Below are positions 59,801 through 64,000 of a stretch of DNA of 64,000 bases, piece by piece. Numbering within the stretch: position 1 is the first letter of the stretch; each line of letters opens with the position of its first letter. The notes beneath the pieces were generated by a model. That model was not told where the DNA came from. It was given only the letters and a program-made list of their open reading frames with translations, and ran no database searches. This DNA is from Ailanthus altissimus. Taxonomy: Eukaryota > Streptophyta > Magnoliopsida > Sapindales > Simaroubaceae. The DNA is taken from NCBI GenBank assembly GCA_946807835.1, contig OX327693.1, forward strand, positions 9,379,501 through 9,443,500. Direction: 5' to 3'. Made by a program: the position numbers and the translations under genes.

Positions 59801-61427
59801 AAGCAAAGACCATATACCATAAGCACAAAGAAGTTTCAGAAAACTTTTTGCAAATAGAACAGCTATATTCTTGTACCTAAGCAGCGATATTCAGGAAACT
59901 ATCCACATTAGAACAAAATTGACAAAATTCAAAACTATAGCCATTGAATTTTAAACTGGCTGGAGAGATCTATGTGTAGTATAAGATTCAAAAGTTTAGA
60001 AGAATTAATAAATATGAACCTGATCTTCAAGAATGATCCCTGCAAAGCCTGCTTGTATATATCCCTTTACAGTTCTCTTGACATTCATTGCATTCCCATA
60101 CCCATTATCACCGTCCCCGATGACAGGAATTGACACAGCTTGTGTGATCTGCTGCCCTTGATCCACCATCTCTCCATATGAAATAAATCCGGTGTCCGGC
60201 AATGCCAATCGAGCAGCTGATACTGAAAATCCTAATGAAAGCATGTTCTGGTATTAACAAACTTGACTGCCCTATTAAGTAGGAAAATAAATGTACAAAA
60301 TCAATTAAAATTTCTCATCTGTAAGTAACAAGTTAATTACAATTATAAATCAAGTCTGAGGGAAAAAATTTAACTAAGTGATTTTCCTAATTCATTCCTC
60401 TTATTTTCTTCACAATTTTTCCCTATTTTTGAAAAAAAAAAAAAAAAACCTATACCACAGTGAAACCTGATTGATGAATTTATAAACCCAATTGCTTCAA
60501 AAATATTTGTCATGTTTACAATAACTCCCTGCGACAAAGCATTATCGACTAAAACCCTACTGATTAAAAAGCTGAGTAACACTGTTGGACAAATCACACT
60601 CACAGACGCATAGAAAGAAGCAATTACTTAAAGCTAACTACTTATTACCCCCCCGCATATTCATTAGATATATTTCCAAGAAAATTCTTGAATGTTGTAT
60701 CAGCCTCTAGTTCCAAGTGATTGAATCAAAGTAATGAAGTCGTATGATTCGTGAAAGTAAATAAATAAATCATAATATCACTAACCCAAGCTAAATAATC
60801 AGTACATTGAACAATGAAAATCAGTAAATGTCAAAAGAACAGTAGATTTATCATCCTTATCCCATACTTAATGTATCTGAATCAAAGAATTCAAAATTCA
60901 AAATCTCACCGGAAACACAAAAGAAGCATCATCCGACATAGTACAAAGAAGAGAAAATTCTCAAATTCAACAAATGTGTTCAATCAGTCAAATAGAAACA
61001 AACCCAGGATCATGAAATCAAATAATAACAATAAAAAAATAGAGAAATGAATGAAATGCTAAAAGAGGCAAATACCACTGGTGAAACAGTAACTGAAACC
61101 AGCCTTCTCCACAAGCTTAGCACTGAGAGCATCGAAACAAGCAGGGCCTTGGTGAACCCCTGGCGATTCTAGAATCTCTCTAAGCGCTTTAGCAGGAGTA
61201 ATTTTCTCCGGCAAGCAAGCAACAATATTGTTTTTCTGACCGACACGTGTGCGAGCAGTGAACAAAGAGTTTGCTTTGTTGACTTTTTGAAAGGAAATAT
61301 TATTGCTAAAAAATGATGAACTCTGGAGAAATGAATCACTAAATTTGAAATTCAGAAATGGTAACGTGTTAGAACTAAGAAGGCATACACTGGTTCGGTC
61401 TCTGCTCACTATAACCGAAGGATTCAT
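53890..61427 (-). CDS. Isocitrate lyase / PEP mutase superfamily protein, plastid-targeted, 8 exons
   Basis: Minus-strand exons: 61427-61076, 60231-60020, 58943-58662, 57198-57076, 56120-55970, 55458-55244, 54135-54099, 54005-53890. They join in frame to about 495 residues with GT-AG introns. The first 65 or so residues are rich in Ser, Thr, Asn and Phe and look like a plastid transit peptide. The barrel then starts at ALREILESPGVHQGPACFDA. GFSVSAARLALPDTGFISYG follows. The metal-binding motif GDGDNGYGN is at residues 156 to 164, and KACGH (192 to 196) matches the family's K(K/R)CGH loop with Ala in second place. IVIVARTDSR lies further on. A C-terminal extension of about 120 residues ends in a short helical segment (NIKALLDDAAEERGKLLLDF). 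The family breaks or rearranges C-C and C-P bonds in small oxo-acids; the substrate of this plant branch is not known to me. The length and extension recall Arabidopsis At2g43180. Confidence 0.9.
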
Positions 61428-61600
61428 TTTTTTCTTTTCCGTTCTTTTCCCTGTTTTTGTTTCTGTTTGGTCTGTTGTGAGGAGGCTAATCGTTTTTAAG
61501 TGTTCTCATAAGAATTAAAAGGCCAATTTACAGCACAGCTGTGTTATTTTGTTCTATTTTGGTTAGGAAAAGTATATTTGGATCGTTAAAATTATAAAAA

Positions 61601-62555
61601 GGGTAAAAAACATTTGAATTCCTATGCTATGGTAAAAGAGAGAGTTTAATTATCTTATTTTTAAATTATCTATTTAGATTTTTGGTTATTAACTTTTTTT
61701 TTAAATAGATGAAAAATATTATAATTATTAAATATCTTTAATTATTATTAATTAATAGTAAATTAATATTAATTGAACATTGATCGGCGTTGATCGGCCT
61801 TGGACCGATGTTAATCAACAATCGATAGTAAAAATTATCAAAATTAATATAATCGAATTCAAATTTTTATCATCTATGTGATGGGTAAATTTTTTTATCA
61901 AAGATGCACTATAAAAGTGCCAAAAGTGAAGAGAATATTGTGGGAGGGACAACAGTCGATCTATCTAATGTTGAAGGAAGTACACGCCACTGCCCTATCA
62001 TTTAACGATGAATGTCAGTGGTGGACGACAGTCATTATCAAATGGTAGGGTGGTAGCATGCATTACCCTTACTATTGGATAGATTAGCAACTAATCTGTC
62101 CAATGATAGAAGTAGTGCACTCAATTGCCCCATCGTTTGATGGCGAACAGCAGTGGCCGTCATCCCCCACTATATTCTTCTTATTTTTGGCATCTCTACA
62201 GTGCTCTGTTGATGAAAAAATTTTACTATCACATAAATCACAAAATTTTGTCCAATAATATCAATTTTGATCATTTTTAGTATCAATCGCTGGTCACTAC
62301 CGATCAATGAGCGGTAATCAACAGTCAACACCAATCCGAGGCTGGTCAATGATGGCCAAATGACCAGTCAATATTGGTCAATCCTTTTATATTGTGCGAC
62401 GTGTATTTTATAAATAAAAAAACTATATTATCCTTAGTTCCATCAATTTTAATAGAAAAAGTTAACGATCGGAGGTATAAATGGATAATTTTAAAAACTA
62501 GGTGAGTAGACTATTACTTTCACAAAAAATATGGAAGTATAAATGTTCTTTACCC
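61601..62555. mobile_element. 955-bp element with terminal inverted repeats of about 100 bp
   Basis: The left end GGGTAAAAAACATTTGAATT matches the inverse of the right end ...ATAAATGTTCTTTACCC, and similarity continues about 100 bp inward to GTTAACTTTTT-like text. The flanks TTATAAAAA and TTTAAAAAA agree at 7 of 9 positions, a weak duplication. The interior contains TCACAAAATTTTGTCCAATA and CCCCATCGTTTGATGGCGA, related to the interiors of the 8.1-kb and 47.1-kb elements. It lies about 170 bp upstream of the PEP-mutase-like start codon, so it could have affected that promoter. Confidence 0.78.
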
Positions 62556-62929
62556 TTTAAAAAATGGCTATGTAATCTTTTAAAGTTGCAACAATTTTAT
62601 TTTCATTTCTCTTATATAACGGAATCTATTAAAGTTAATAGAAAATCTATTAAATTTGGTGAAAGTATAATTATACCTCTATTACAACTAAAAATATAAT
62701 TTGGTGAAAATATAGCCATTTTGTTAAATTCGGTGAAAATGTAATTATACTCCTATATTAGAAAAAAAAAATTTAATTCAATTAAATACTAATAAGAGAT
62801 ATTGAACTTATGTCCTAATGGTTAAAAATCAATACTTTAACCAACTAGACTATTCCAACATTTTAGTTATATAAGGGTTTGTAAATCTATTAATATATTA
62901 ATATCAACTAAAATATTCAAAAAAGAGGA

Positions 62930-63215
62930 TTTGATTGACAGTCGTTGACTGGATGTTGATCACTATTGACTACCATTCATTGGCATCAAGCAGTATTGGT
63001 CGCATTGACCGGCTTGACCACCGTTGATTGATCATTGACCGTTATTGACAATTATAGACCGGCCCTTGATCGCCATTAACCGATGTTGACTAGTGTTAGC
63101 CACTCATTGATTGGTGTTGACCACCGTAACTGCATTGACCATTCATTGACCTGTGTTGACAATTGTTAATTGTCATTTTATCGGCATTGACTGATGTTAA
63201 CTATTATTTTTCAAT
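62930..63215 (+). repeat. Degenerate short repeats rich in TTGAC
   Basis: About 13 copies of TTGAC, often as ATTGACC or GTTGACT, in some 280 bp, with interspersed CGTTGATTG and CCGATGTTGAC variants. The pattern is that of a decayed minisatellite of roughly 10 to 25 bp. TTGAC(C/T) is also the core of the WRKY-binding W box. The same words occur in the arms of the neighbouring element at 61.8 and 62.3 kb. Confidence 0.65.
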
Positions 63216-63673
63216 TAAAATAGGGTGAATTTCTATTTTTGCCATTTTCTCTATTAATTTTAACACATTTTGTTATCTGATAGAGATGTAAATAAATTTT
63301 TTAAAACTTTAGGGATCTGCATGTTCTTTTTCTAAAACCTCAACCTCCATTGTTAGGTTGTACTAAGGTGGCCTTAATAGGTGATTCTGGCACTCCTAAA
63401 ATAAAAATAAGGCAAGGTTAAGTTTCATTAGTGATGTTACTGGCGAAAACCCTCTAATGCTTAACTCAGTGGTTGTCTCAATGGAGTTGTAAGGGCAAAA
63501 AGGTTAAGAAGTTGAAGTATAGAAAATTTTTATTACCTGTGGCTATAGTGACTCTACATTTTTGTAGTTGATCCTTGTTGTGTTATCCTAAGAATTCTGA
63601 ATGAGAAATTTGGTCTTCATTTTTGTTGTTATTGATGGCGAATTAAGAGTAATGAGACTAATTTCAATCTTAA

Positions 63674-63810
63674 GATTCTCAAGTTTTCCCTTATCTAGTG
63701 ATGACCTTGATCTCGAAGTTCTCGAGGCCATTTCTTATCAAGTGGTAATTGACCCTTATCCTAAAATTCTCAGGACCTTTCTTATTTAGTTGTGATTGAC
63801 AGAAGGTTCA
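63674..63810 (+). repeat. Three degenerate tandem units of about 45 to 48 bp
   Basis: Units begin TTCTCAAGTTTTCCCTTATC, TTCTCGAGGCCATTTCTTAT and TTCTCAGGACCTTTCTTATT. The surrounding sequence to the window end has no recognised gene. Confidence 0.55.
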
Positions 63811-64000
63811 TAGTGTTACGGAATTTTGGCACTAATACACTATCAAGCTCTTCAGAGTTTACCATGCTCGAGGGGTTGTGATGAACTTTTTAAGTTTTTA
63901 ACATTGATCCTAAGAAGACCTCTTAAGTATGAGTAAATGAGCTTTTAGTATCAAGCTCTCTAATAGGCTCGGGATGGATTTAAGCCTTGGTAACTCTAAA

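Noticed and set aside
1..64000. CRISPR arrays, operons, prophage or organellar inserts
   Set aside because: No regularly spaced identical repeats, no compact gene clusters and no ribosomal or organellar genes were seen; the sequence is plant nuclear in character.

Overview
The window looks like nuclear DNA from a dicot plant with a repeat-rich genome. It is AT-rich, has two plant genes with many introns, and holds many nested and decayed transposable elements. Nothing prokaryotic, viral or organellar was recognised. The species cannot be named from the sequence alone.

Two genes appear intact, both on the minus strand. The first (33,306 to 25,718) has a 12-exon model of about 457 residues. 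It encodes a conserved plant protein with an acidic linker and a C-terminal region like the domain that accompanies FMN-binding split-barrel (HugZ/pyridoxamine-phosphate-oxidase-like) folds. It most resembles proteins annotated as At3g49140-like, and one of its introns appears to be GC-AG. The second (61,427 to 53,890) has an 8-exon model of about 495 residues. It encodes a plastid-targeted member of the isocitrate lyase / PEP mutase superfamily. All exon phases close in both models.

The rest is transposon territory. From 2.4 to 4.9 kb (minus) lies a dead DUF1985/Ulp1-protease gene of the kind carried by Mutator-like elements. From 6.8 to 7.5 kb lies a tandem TRIM retrotransposon of three 198-bp LTRs separated by two 47-bp spacers that hold little more than a primer-binding site and a polypurine tract. 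From 8.1 to 9.3 kb is a terminal-inverted-repeat element. From 10.8 to 13.5 kb is a long LTR with a Copia gag remnant, and from 15.0 to 16.8 kb a decayed Gypsy gag. From 17.6 to 22.0 kb is a Copia element deleted down to gag, protease and GAG-pre-integrase, whose 5' LTR is split by a 1,365-bp solo LTR with a perfect 5-bp target duplication. A tRNA-derived SINE lies at about 22.9 kb.

From 34.7 to 41.1 kb is a Mutator-like element. Its transposase remnant (plus strand) is split by two LTR insertions and converges on a second Ulp1-like protease remnant (minus strand), which recalls the Kaonashi-type elements described in other plants. From 43.9 to 50.3 kb is a Gypsy element, probably Tat lineage: the end of pol on the plus strand, then an antisense coiled-coil reading frame, then an LTR-like end. 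That antisense frame is interrupted by another LTR, which itself contains a 717-bp inverted-repeat element with a perfect 10-bp target duplication. A third element of similar interior lies at 61.6 to 62.6 kb, next to a block rich in TTGAC motifs.

The two LTR families on the minus strand share GC-rich palindromic repeats just upstream of their presumed TATA boxes. With the TRIM array and the MULE-Ulp1 composite, these are the most unusual structures here.
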